Part shown: piece by piece, positions 1 through 8,335 of the stretch
How positions within the stretch are numbered: position 1 is the first letter of the stretch
How the letters are laid out: every line of letters starts with the position of its first letter
From: Pseudomonas paracarnis
GTDB taxonomy: Bacteria > Pseudomonadota > Gammaproteobacteria > Pseudomonadales > Pseudomonadaceae
Length of the DNA stretch: 64,000 bases
Reading direction: 5' to 3'
Assembly (NCBI RefSeq): GCF_904063055.1
Contig: NZ_CAJFCN010000009.1
Span: 124,001 to 188,000 of the forward strand
The notes under the pieces: model-generated
What the model saw: only the letters and a program-made list of their open reading frames with translations
Told to the model about the DNA's origin: nothing
The model's database searches: none
Translations under genes and position numbers: made by a program

Positions 1-294
1 AAGGGTGATACCCAGCTCACGGGCGCGCGGATCAGTGCGCCCAATGGCAAGGTTGAGCTGGGTGGCTCCAAGGTGACTGCAACCACACTGGCCGGCAGCG
101 ACTACCGTGCCGATGTCGGGCTGAACGTTTCGAAGTCACCGGTCAACCTGGCCCTGGGCGCCAAGGACGAACTGACCCAGAAACACGACGACGCCACGCG
201 CAAGGACCAAGCCTTAAATCTGGGCCCGCTGCGAGCGGGTGGGCACAGTGAGAGCCAGGCCTTGCAGGCGGGGATTGATCAGGCCATCAACTAA
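1..294 (+). CDS. Filamentous haemagglutinin-like protein, C-terminal fragment
   Basis: An open frame enters from the left edge and ends at a TAA at 292–294, giving the last 97 residues of a larger protein. The visible part has the alternating Gly/Asn/Val pattern of haemagglutinin repeats (for example around GARISAPNGKVELGGSKV), which form a right-handed beta-helix in two-partner-secretion exoproteins (TpsA). It ends with a helical Lys/Asp/Gln-rich tail and has no obvious separate toxin domain. The partner transporter (TpsB) is not in the window. A GTG at 73 lies in the same frame but is very unlikely to be the real start. The family call is moderately sure because only the tail is seen. Confidence 0.6.
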   Translation, partial: KGDTQLTGARISAPNGKVELGGSKVTATTLAGSDYRADVGLNVSKSPVNLALGAKDELTQKHDDATRKDQALNLGPLRAGGHSESQALQAGIDQAIN

Positions 295-303
295 AGGGTA
301 AAG

Positions 304-431
304 CCACCCCACTGTAGGAGCGAGCTTGCTCGCGAAGAACGTTAACGATGATGCTGGCATGCTTGGAGTACACGGCGCCCTCAGGTTTTTCGCGAGCAAG
401 CTCGCTCCACAGGCACATTCTCAGCGTGCCA
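304..431. repeat. REPIN-bearing direct repeat, copy 1
   Basis: Two inverted REP arms (about 314–336 and 388–409, core GCGAGCTTGCTCGCGAA) form a REPIN hairpin. The whole block of about 128 bp, including the sequence between and beyond the arms, is repeated in the same orientation at 3225–3355. The two copies bracket the hrp-box gene at 777–3200. Just after this copy, at 442–452, is CAGTTGTACG, which resembles the 3' end of the SRPBCC gene found after copy 2. Confidence 0.9.
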
Positions 432-521
432 GCCGGCGCGCTCAGTTGTACGCTTTTTCTCGGGTCGCTGTAGGTTGGTCCTTATGATCGCGTTCTTACA
501 AACAAAGCACACCCAGAAAGT

Positions 522-549
522 GGAACCTTTCACAGACCTCAACCACCCA
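522..549 (+). promoter_or_regulatory. hrp box (HrpL sigma-factor promoter)
   Basis: GGAACC at 522–527 is followed by 15 bases and then CCACCCA at 543–549. This fits the HrpL-dependent promoter consensus GGAACC-N15/16-CCACNNA without mismatch. It is on the same strand as the gene starting at 777, about 227 bases upstream. The surrounding stretch (440–776) is clearly richer in A+T than the neighbouring core genes and contains no other gene that I can support. Promoter function is inferred from the motif only. Confidence 0.7.
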
Positions 550-776
550 ACAAAAAACTAACCTCATGCGGATATTTTCAAACAAGAGAAAATAAGCTCG
601 ACAGACGGACGCACCAGAAAATTCAGCGCTTCCCTTTGGCGTCTATAACCATAAACAGAGGTTAAACAGTGAGCCCGTTAAAAGGGTATGGCATGTTAGT
701 GCAGTGCACACACGCCCGCCGAACGACTGCGTTTAAAGCTATATCGTTGATCTCATATAAATAAAGTGACCCAGCA

Positions 777-3200
777 ATGAATATATTCTCGCCCGTGCCA
801 CAGCCACTCAGCAACTATCCCCATACAACAAATGCTGAACACCGTCGCTCCACTCGGGCAATTGACGATGCACCGCCAGTCAAAAATACACTTCCGGACG
901 CGCCGAGCGCCTCGGAAGATAAAAAGCTGGGGCTGGGACAAAAACCGATCCCTGCGCCCGCCCCCGACCATGAGTTAGATTTCGCCAAGGGAGTCATTTA
1001 TGGCTCTGTCAGCGTTTCCCCTCACACAGCAAGTTATACGCACCAGGAACAGCTACAGAGGATTGACGCTTACGCCGACCGTGTTGTCACGCAAATCAAG
1101 AAAATAGAAGAAAGCGGTGAAGAAAACGAAAGTAATATCAGGTTCCAGAAAACTCGCCCGTTCCTGGAGCCTGCCGGTTATTTCAGCGGCGGGTTATTGG
1201 CTGCCGGGTTCGACCCGCATGAAAAAATCACTGTAACCTTCAAAAGTTACGTTGGAAAATGGAAGCCGGAAGTCGAGACCAACACCGATACACGCACCTA
1301 TTTTGCATGGGAAATTGCAGCCGGTGCTCTTAAGCACGATAAACCACCGGGAGGTGGCCTGCTCAACTTCCAGACCATGGAAATCAAGCCGCAAGACCGG
1401 AGCAAGATCAACGATCTGGAAGCGCTGGGTGCGAAGCTACAAAATCATTGGCAAGATGATGTCGCCTCCACCATGAGCGACGAGACGGGCGAATTGGCGA
1501 AGCACTCGGGAAAAGCCGATGCTTATGTTGTGCTGGGAACTTTGCAAGGCCTGCGTAACGACAAAGATGCGTATAAAATGCTATCGCCTGAAGGCCGATC
1601 AGCCGTTGAACGCACGCTAGACAATAAGGGAAATGTCGTCATACCCAACATATACGGTTATCCACTGGCCGGGTATGCGTTTATTCCTTATGTCAACTAT
1701 CACGACAATTATGACACCCGCCCCAATCAAGGCCTGATGCTCGACTTGAAGAACGGCACAGTCAGCGAAATACGCGGAGACGATGATTTTGCTCGTTGGG
1801 CCAAAGACAACCGTGATGCCTTAAAAGCCAGCTTTAACGCCGAAGACAGACAAGGCGGAAAGGATGCTCATTGGCCATCAGCGAGCAGTGTGCTCGAAAA
1901 TTTGATTGAGGGTAATCATGCGCACTATCCGGGACGCAAAAATCTACTCAGCGACAAACAGATTCCGGTTAGAGAGTTATTTAATTACACTCAATCGCGA
2001 AAGAAAACCTACCATTTAAAATTTGGAGATCTGAAATCTGGCATTGCCAGCAATTATCAAAAGATCAACGCCAACAATGCCGTGTGGGCCGATCAAACAG
2101 AGGTATTTGGTTCCTCGAAGCAAACGTGGAAGGAAGCCAAAGAATTATGGGGGCGCACCTTCGGCTATGTGCCCATCCTTGGAAACGCGGGCAATATTGT
2201 CTTCGGTACCCATGATTCCATTTATGGTATGACCGCCGACGATCGTGTTGGCGGCACAGCGGCTGCAGTGATATCGGGCTTGCAGCTGGCGCACGAACTC
2301 GCACCATTTGGAGCTGAGGCTGGGTTGGGCGAAGCACCCTCCGCATCGACTATCGCTGGCAGCGAACATTACGGCTGGAAATACAATGAGCAAAGCAACC
2401 GTTTTGATTTCGTGAGGAAAGTAAACGCCGCGAATGACAGCGACGTGTCCTCCGTCGCCAATACCGCACCAAGCGAACCGGATACACCACACGTCAGTGA
2501 AGGTGTCCCTCCGACAATCGAAATACCAAACAGTAAGCGCTCACTTCTGACATCCGTAGAGAACTTACCGACCGGCGAAGCGCTTTTTTCCACTGTGGAT
2601 AAAAACGTAGTACTAAGTGGAGAGCTTAACGAGCTAAATTCCCTTGACGAAAAACTTTATACATTTACCGACTTCAACAAAAACGGCCGTCAAGAACGAC
2701 TCAACATCCTGGTGCACGGAAGCGTCGACCCGGCTACTGGCATCTCGAAAGTTTCATACAACGGAAAACTCAATACGCCACAAGAGTTACTTCAGACACT
2801 TCATGACTCGGGCATTTACCCGGAAACGTTTGACAACGTAAGGCTACTGTCATGTGACTCTGCAAGTGGTGGAGATGCGTCCTTCGCGGCGGAGTTTCAG
2901 AAGCTCATAGGGCGCCCTGTCAAGGGCTATAGCGGCACCCTCACCGCCAACCTAGTACCGGAAGATATAAATGCTGCGATTGTAAAAGTAGAAAATATCT
3001 ATCTGGACACCCTGAAAAAAAATCAGAACACTCCACTGACTGACGCTGATAAGGCATTGGCCAGATCCGAAGCGGAAAAATACGTCTCCCGAGAAATGGC
3101 AAAAAACAGAAACTTCAAACCGGCAAAGAAAAACCCCCATTGGAATCCGTTTAAATGGTGGGCTTTTACTTATAAACCCGAGACCTTTCCAAAACCATAA
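777..3200 (+). CDS. Candidate HrpL-regulated type III effector with caspase-like C-terminal domain
   Basis: This 807-residue protein was not recognised as any named effector. Its first residues, MNIFSPVPQPLS, have an aliphatic residue at position 3 and no acidic residue in the first 12; the first 60 are rich in Ser, Pro and Thr, as in Hrp type III export signals. There is no Sec signal peptide. Residues about 465–520 form a Gly/Ala-rich, moderately hydrophobic segment (YVPILGNAGNIVFG) like those in large Pseudomonas dermonecrotic-type toxins. Residues about 590–720 contain NILVHGS (His647) and VRLLSCDSA (Cys693), a spacing and context resembling clan CD (caspase-fold) proteases such as the MARTX autoprocessing domain and DUF4347. 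The ATG at 777 is preceded by a weak ribosome site (AAAGTGAC). Base composition is more A+T-rich than neighbours, suggesting transfer. Export and protease activity are inferences. Confidence 0.6.
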   Translation: MNIFSPVPQPLSNYPHTTNAEHRRSTRAIDDAPPVKNTLPDAPSASEDKKLGLGQKPIPAPAPDHELDFAKGVIYGSVSVSPHTASYTHQEQLQRIDAYADRVVTQIKKIEESGEENESNIRFQKTRPFLEPAGYFSGGLLAAGFDPHEKITVTFKSYVGKWKPEVETNTDTRTYFAWEIAAGALKHDKPPGGGLLNFQTMEIKPQDRSKINDLEALGAKLQNHWQDDVASTMSDETGELAKHSGKADAYVVLGTLQGLRNDKDAYKMLSPEGRSAVERTLDNKGNVVIPNIYGYPLAGYAFIPYVNYHDNYDTRPNQGLMLDLKNGTVSEIRGDDDFARWAKDNRDALKASFNAEDRQGGKDAHWPSASSVLENLIEGNHAHYPGRKNLLSDKQIPVRELFNYTQSRKKTYHLKFGDLKSGIASNYQKINANNAVWADQTEVFGSSKQTWKEAKELWGRTFGYVPILGNAGNIVFGTHDSIYGMTADDRVGGTAAAVISGLQLAHELAPFGAEAGLGEAPSASTIAGSEHYGWKYNEQSNRFDFVRKVNAANDSDVSSVANTAPSEPDTPHVSEGVPPTIEIPNSKRSLLTSVENLPTGEALFSTVDKNVVLSGELNELNSLDEKLYTFTDFNKNGRQERLNILVHGSVDPATGISKVSYNGKLNTPQELLQTLHDSGIYPETFDNVRLLSCDSASGGDASFAAEFQKLIGRPVKGYSGTLTANLVPEDINAAIVKVENIYLDTLKKNQNTPLTDADKALARSEAEKYVSREMAKNRNFKPAKKNPHWNPFKWWAFTYKPETFPKP

Positions 3201-3224
3201 ACGGTGGGCACTGTCGGGGAAGGC

Positions 3225-3355
3225 CCACCCCACTGTAGGAGCGAGCTTGCTCGCGAAAGACGTTAACGATGACGCTGGCATGTTGAGAGTACGCGGCGCC
3301 CTCAGGTTTTTCGCGAGCAAGCTCGCTCCTACCTAGGCACATTCTCAGCGTGCCA
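3225..3355. repeat. REPIN-bearing direct repeat, copy 2
   Basis: Second copy of the repeat at 304–431, with REP arms at about 3235–3257 and 3309–3331. The copies differ by a few substitutions and small indels. It lies 25 bases after the stop of the 777–3200 gene and just before the 3' end of the SRPBCC gene, which is on the other strand. Confidence 0.9.
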
Positions 3356-3369
3356 CCCTGCGCGTCATG

Positions 3370-3831
3370 TCAGTTGAAGAGTGCCTGTACGTTCTTCATC
3401 GCGTCATCGGCAAAGCCTTGCAGGAAGGCTTCGAACGCCGGTACGTCTTCCTTGCCGCCCGTGTAGGGCTGACCAATGATGGTCCAGGTCGCCAGGCTCT
3501 GGTTCGGGCCTTGTGGCACCACCTCCATCAGCGCCCACAGGTTGCCGATGTTCAGCGAGGTGTAAATCAGCGACCAGGTCATGGTCATGGCTTGGTCGTC
3601 ATGGCTGTTGAGTTGCTCGATCACCACATTGCCGTCCTTGAACAGCTTTTTGCGTACCGAACGCACGCCCTCGCCCGTCATCTCGATATGGGACAAGGCC
3701 GGAATAAACTTCGCGAAACCGGCGAAATCTCCGACGACATTCCACACACTGCGAGCATCGCCCTTCACGCTGACGCTGGCGACGACAGGGTTGCCCACCG
3801 GGTTGCGAACCAGGGTATCGGGTTGTTGCAT
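3370..3831 (-). CDS. SRPBCC-family (polyketide cyclase/dehydrase-like) protein
   Basis: A 153-residue cytoplasmic protein with the helix-grip pattern of the SRPBCC/START-like superfamily: an early strand (VVASVSV), the helix DARSVWNVVGDFAGFAKF, the Pro-rich turn IPALSHIEMTG, several beta strands, and a long C-terminal helix (VPAFEAFLQGFADDAMKNV). Such proteins bind hydrophobic ligands; the ligand here is unknown. The start is supported by AAGGAG seven bases upstream of the ATG. It is on the same strand as the efflux operon, 86 bases after its last gene, and may be read through from it. Confidence 0.75.
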   Translation of the reverse strand: MQQPDTLVRNPVGNPVVASVSVKGDARSVWNVVGDFAGFAKFIPALSHIEMTGEGVRSVRKKLFKDGNVVIEQLNSHDDQAMTMTWSLIYTSLNIGNLWALMEVVPQGPNQSLATWTIIGQPYTGGKEDVPAFEAFLQGFADDAMKNVQALFN

Positions 3832-3917
3832 GAGAGAACTCCTTTTTTCCGAAGGGCGGATAGTGGGCGCCTACCAAATGCAGTGGGCTGTACAAGTTCA
3901 ACACCTGCTTGGCGTGG

Positions 3918-5465
3918 TTATCCGCTCTTGGCTGACTGCCGTAATGCCAAGGCTGCTACCCCGCACACGATCAACGCAATACAGGACACATAAAACGCAT
4001 CGCTGTAGGCCATCAGGTACGCCTCACGACGCACGGTGTGGATCAAGCCCTCAAGGACCTGCTGTTGAGCGGGTAATAGCTGGTTGAAGATAAAAGCCTC
4101 GCTGTCAGCCATGCTGGCGCGCAGGCGCTCCTGAAAGGACGGGGAAAACAGCGTGATCGACTCCCCTACCCGCTCAGAGTGAAAGCGCTCGCGCATGGCC
4201 ACGATCTGCGTCAGGCCCGCGGTACCCACGGCACCACCCAGGTTGCGCAGCATGGAGAACAAGGCCGAGGCGGAGCCGGCTTCATCTTTGGCCAGGCCAG
4301 ACACCGCGAGCACGGAAAGCGCCACCATGATCAGCGGCTGCCCGATGCCCCGTACCACGGTGGACGGAATAATCACGTTGGCGGCGCTGTCCACGTCCAG
4401 GTGCGCGCCGAGGTAGCACCCCAGGGCCATAATGAAAAAGCCACTGGCGACCATCAGTTTCGGGTTGAGCCACTTCATCAGGCGCGGCATGAACGGCGCC
4501 AGTACCAGCTGCACCATGCCGTAGGCGATCAGGCTGATGCCAATCTCCCGGGCGTTGTAGCCCTGCAGTTGGGACAGGTAATTGGGCACCAGGAACACCA
4601 GGCCGAAAGTCGCCCCGCCAAAGATGAACATCGCTGCGCTGGCCACGCCGAAGTTGTAGCTCTTGAGCAGGCGCAGGTTGATGAAGGAGCGACTGCCATA
4701 CAACTGCGACAGCACGAAGTACACCAGGGCCACGCCGGCCACCAGTGACATCCACACAATGAAATCGGAGCCAAACCAGTCCTTGCGGCCACCTTCTTCC
4801 AGCACAATCTGCAAGCCACCCAGGCCGACGATCATGGCGATGATCCCGCCCCAGTCGCCGCGTTTGAGCAGGCTCAACTGCATGGGCTTGGCATCGATCG
4901 ACCATGCCACCGCCAACAGCAAGAGAATGCCGGGGGCCAGTTGCAGGTAAAAGATCCAGCGCCAGGAATAGGCATCGGTCAGCCAGCCACCAATGGACGG
5001 CCCGGCGGCCTGGGCGACGCTGTTGGACAGCGCGAACAAGGCCATGCCCATCGCGATCTTGCTGGGCGGCAGTTCAGTGATGATCAGCTGGAATGACAAG
5101 GGAATCAGCACTGCGCCGGCGGCGCCCTGGATCACCCGAATGATGATCATCACTTCCAGGTTGGGCGCCCAGGAGCAGGCAATGGACGCCACCAAAAACA
5201 CAAACGAGCCCACGAGCATCACACGCCGCAGAGAGAACACCTGCACCAACCAGGCGGTCAGCGGGATCATCACGATTTCCGCGACCAGGTAGGCGGTGGA
5301 AATCCACGAGCCTTCTTCGAACGTCGCCCCCAGGGAGCCTTCGATCTCCGGCAGCGCGGCGCTGGTCACGTGCACGTTCATGCCGGCCATGAAACAACCG
5401 AACAGCCCACCGATCACGGCCACCCAGGCGCGAAAGGAGACGCTCTTTTCAGCCGCTTCAGTCAT
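3918..5465 (-). CDS. DHA2-family MFS drug efflux transporter (EmrB-like)
   Basis: A 515-residue inner-membrane proton antiporter with about 14 hydrophobic segments. It has the motif C-like GPSIGGWLTDAYSWRWIF (around residue 150) and the family feature of a long C-terminal helix after ALRASMADSEAF. It would supply energy for a tripartite pump with the membrane-fusion protein and outer-membrane factor encoded just upstream. The chosen ATG at 5465 overlaps the stop of the upstream gene by eight bases, a usual sign of translational coupling; an in-frame start about 90 bases further upstream would lie inside that gene and is less likely. Substrates cannot be told from sequence. Confidence 0.88.
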   Translation of the reverse strand: MTEAAEKSVSFRAWVAVIGGLFGCFMAGMNVHVTSAALPEIEGSLGATFEEGSWISTAYLVAEIVMIPLTAWLVQVFSLRRVMLVGSFVFLVASIACSWAPNLEVMIIIRVIQGAAGAVLIPLSFQLIITELPPSKIAMGMALFALSNSVAQAAGPSIGGWLTDAYSWRWIFYLQLAPGILLLLAVAWSIDAKPMQLSLLKRGDWGGIIAMIVGLGGLQIVLEEGGRKDWFGSDFIVWMSLVAGVALVYFVLSQLYGSRSFINLRLLKSYNFGVASAAMFIFGGATFGLVFLVPNYLSQLQGYNAREIGISLIAYGMVQLVLAPFMPRLMKWLNPKLMVASGFFIMALGCYLGAHLDVDSAANVIIPSTVVRGIGQPLIMVALSVLAVSGLAKDEAGSASALFSMLRNLGGAVGTAGLTQIVAMRERFHSERVGESITLFSPSFQERLRASMADSEAFIFNQLLPAQQQVLEGLIHTVRREAYLMAYSDAFYVSCIALIVCGVAALALRQSAKSG

Positions 5466-6630
5466 GTGCAGCGCCCTGCTTATCTGGGCGGGTGTCCACC
5501 GTGGTGATGACCGACATGCCCGGCAGGATAGGTCCGCCTTCGTCATGCTCATCAATGACGATTTTCACTGGAAAGCGTTGCACGATCTTGGTGAAGTTGC
5601 CGGTGGCGTTATCCGACGGCAACAGTGCGAACACCGCTCCAGAGCCTGGCGAGAAGCTCACCACATGGCCTTTGAGCTTGCGTCCCGAATAACTGTCGAC
5701 GCTGATATCCACCGGTTGGCCGGCACGCATATCGCGCAATTGGGTTTCTTTGTAGTTGGCCACGACGTAAGCCTGCTGCAAGGGCACCACCGCCAGCAGC
5801 GGCAACCCTGGCGCGACGTATTGGCGGGTACGCACTTTGCGCTGCCCCACCACGCCGTCAATGGGTGAGCGGATCAAGGTGTCTTCCAGGGCATGCGTCG
5901 CCAGGTTCAACTGCGCCTCAGCCTGGCTGCGCCGGGCTATCTGTTGCTGGAGCGAGGCCTGGGCCCATTGACGGCGGGTGACGGCCACGGTCAAGCGGGT
6001 TTCCTGTTGCAGCTGCATCGCTTTGGCAATTTCCACCGCAGCGTTGGCCTGGGTGTAACTGGCGGCGGCCGTTTCCAGACGCTGTGCGCTGGCGGCGTGT
6101 TCGCGCACCAAACCTTCGTAGCGACGCTGGTCGAGACCTGCGCGGCGCAATTCAGCGGCCACACTGCGGGCGTGTGCCTCAGCCTGGGCAACGCCGGCCT
6201 TTTGCTGGGCGATCAGGCTGTCAGTGACTTTCAAGTTGGCCTCTTGCGCCGCCACCGAGGCCTGGGTCTCGGCCAGTTCTGCGCGGGCTTGTGCCAAACG
6301 GGCCTGGTAGTCACGGTCCTCGATGCGCACCAGCACATCCCCCGCCTTGACCGGCTGATCGTCCTCTACCATCACCTCGGCCACGTAGCCTGAGACCTTC
6401 GGGCTGATGGGAATCCAGTCGGCCCGCACATACGCATCATCGGTCTGCTCCAGGTAGCGGCCGACGGTCATCCAATACACGCCGAACACCACCGCCGCGA
6501 TCAACAGCGCGGCGCCGCCCAGCAGGATCAGGTTCCTTTTTCGCCGTTGCTTACGCGCATGCATGAGTTGCTCGAGCACATTCTCCTGCTCGTCCTGGAC
6601 TGCAGTTTTTTCATCAACGGCGATATTCAT
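5458..6630 (-). CDS. HlyD/EmrA-family membrane fusion protein
   Basis: A 390-residue periplasmic adaptor. Residues about 30–52 form the single membrane anchor (LILLGGAALLIAAVVFGVYW), followed by the split lipoyl domain halves (ISPKVSGYVAEVMVEDDQPV and IRSPIDGVVGQRKVRTRQYV), between which lies a long Ala/Gln/Glu-rich coiled coil that reaches toward the outer-membrane channel. It would connect the MFS transporter to the OprM-type channel. The start at 6630 overlaps the upstream stop as ATGA, which places it in the same operon. A longer reading from 6705 would run into the upstream gene's C-terminal frame and is rejected. Confidence 0.88.
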   Translation of the reverse strand: MNIAVDEKTAVQDEQENVLEQLMHARKQRRKRNLILLGGAALLIAAVVFGVYWMTVGRYLEQTDDAYVRADWIPISPKVSGYVAEVMVEDDQPVKAGDVLVRIEDRDYQARLAQARAELAETQASVAAQEANLKVTDSLIAQQKAGVAQAEAHARSVAAELRRAGLDQRRYEGLVREHAASAQRLETAAASYTQANAAVEIAKAMQLQQETRLTVAVTRRQWAQASLQQQIARRSQAEAQLNLATHALEDTLIRSPIDGVVGQRKVRTRQYVAPGLPLLAVVPLQQAYVVANYKETQLRDMRAGQPVDISVDSYSGRKLKGHVVSFSPGSGAVFALLPSDNATGNFTKIVQRFPVKIVIDEHDEGGPILPGMSVITTVDTRPDKQGAAHD

Positions 6631-8129
6631 GGCTGGGTACCGGAAGAAGGGATGGACGCATGGGTGGGCGCAGCGGCCGGGGTTACGACGGCGCCGGACT
6701 GCCAACCGCCGCCAAGGGCACGGAACAGGCCGATCTGGCGTTGCAGTAACTGGCCATCGGCGTCGGCGCGCGTGGCCTGCAAGCGGATCAGTTCTCGCTC
6801 ACTGTCCAGCACGTCGAGAAAGTCGATAGAACCTGCGTCATAGTTGAATTGGGCCAACTTGTAGGCTTGGCGGCTGCTGTACAGCGCCCGGCTCAAGGCC
6901 GCGTGGCGCTGCCGCTCGCCGTCGTACAACGCCAGGGCCTGGCGCACCTCCTTGAGGGCCTTGAGGACGCTGGCCTCGAACTGTGCGACCTCCACCTGCT
7001 CGAGTGCCCGTGCCTGCTTGACTCGCGCGCGGTTGGCCTGCCAATTAGGGAACTGCCAGGTAATCAGCGGGCCGATGCCGAACATCACCGCACGGTTGTC
7101 CCCCAGCTCATGGGGTTTGTTGGTCGAGGAGGACACTGAAGCACCGAACGTCACCTTGGGGTACAGGTCGGCCTGGACAATATCCACTTGCAGCGTGGCC
7201 GCCTGCAACGCGCGCTCGGCCTGCCGGACGTCAGGGCGGCGTGCCAATAATTGCCAGCCATCGCCCACCGGTAACTCGGCATTGAGTTGTGGCACCACTT
7301 CACACGTTGCGGCGCCAGAGCCTTGTTCAAGATCAGCGACGCCCGTCAGCATGGCCAATTCGTAGAGCGCGGCTTGTCGACGCGCCTCCAACATCGGCAG
7401 CAGCGCCTGGGTTTCGCCTTGCAGGGCTTGCATGCGGCTGTATTCAAGGTCTGTCACCACACCGGCCTGGCGCTGGCGATCGGTCAACGCCAGGCTATGC
7501 GCGACCACGTCCAACGAATGGCGCTGGACCTTGGCACGCGCGCCCAGGGCGCAGGCATTCACATAGGCGCGAGTGGTTTGCGCCACGACCGTGATGCGCA
7601 GCAAGTCTTCGGCATCCTGCGCCGCTGCGGTTTGCACGTGGGCACGTTCAATGGTGCGCTGAACCTGGCCCCACACATCCACTTGATAAGCCAGCTCGAA
7701 GCCTGGGTTGAATGCCCACTCTGACGGCGCATGGCTATCGGTGGCCTTGGCCAGCGTCTGGTCATCGGCCGTCTTGCCATAAGCGGCCCCCAGCGACGCC
7801 TGGGTGGACGGCCAGCGCTCGGCATCGGCCTGCTGGATCCCGGCCAGCATCGCCTGCACATGGGCCTGGGCCGCCGCCAGGTCGCGGTTGTGCAGCAGGG
7901 CCTTTTGCACCAGCGCGTCGAGTTGCGGATCGTTGTACAACTGCCACCAGCGCTCAGGTAACGCTTGGGCCGAGACACCTTGGGGCAGGTGACTCAGGGC
8001 ATTGATGCGTTCCGGATGTGGCTGTGCCGGTGTATGGGCGACCCAGGACGAACAACCCGCCAATAACGCCACCGCCATGCCAAGCAGCGAAAGACGGCAA
8101 TGCCGTGGGAAAAGAGAAGGCGAACCCAT
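6627..8129 (-). CDS. Outer-membrane efflux lipoprotein (OprM/NodT family)
   Basis: A 500-residue outer-membrane factor. It starts with a lipoprotein signal (LSLLGMAVALLAGCSS; Cys near residue 23) and has the two repeated OEP domains rich in long Ala/Gln/Leu helices, including the typical WWQLYNDPQLDALVQKALLHN segment and, near the end, FDVLDSERELIRLQ-like SIDFLDVLDSERELIRLQ. It forms the trimeric exit duct of the pump. It is the first gene of the three-gene operon (8129 to 3918). The ATG at 8129 was chosen because it gives a normal lipoprotein signal; a longer frame to 8267 lacks one. Confidence 0.88.
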   Translation of the reverse strand: MGSPSLFPRHCRLSLLGMAVALLAGCSSWVAHTPAQPHPERINALSHLPQGVSAQALPERWWQLYNDPQLDALVQKALLHNRDLAAAQAHVQAMLAGIQQADAERWPSTQASLGAAYGKTADDQTLAKATDSHAPSEWAFNPGFELAYQVDVWGQVQRTIERAHVQTAAAQDAEDLLRITVVAQTTRAYVNACALGARAKVQRHSLDVVAHSLALTDRQRQAGVVTDLEYSRMQALQGETQALLPMLEARRQAALYELAMLTGVADLEQGSGAATCEVVPQLNAELPVGDGWQLLARRPDVRQAERALQAATLQVDIVQADLYPKVTFGASVSSSTNKPHELGDNRAVMFGIGPLITWQFPNWQANRARVKQARALEQVEVAQFEASVLKALKEVRQALALYDGERQRHAALSRALYSSRQAYKLAQFNYDAGSIDFLDVLDSERELIRLQATRADADGQLLQRQIGLFRALGGGWQSGAVVTPAAAPTHASIPSSGTQP

Positions 8130-8335
8130 CGAAGAAATCCAGAATGCCAAGTAGAGACGCAGGGTAAGAGAGCAACCGGTTGCGCATCTCCCGAGTTCCA
8201 GACAACCATCGTTTCGATTGGGACAATGTGCCGGCGCGCCCTCTGGGCCGCAGGCTCCACCAGGCACAGGTAAACATGGCCCTGCCTGGAGGCGGGGCCA
8301 TGTTCAAAAGGAGGTGGTGCTATCGCCAGGTAGAT

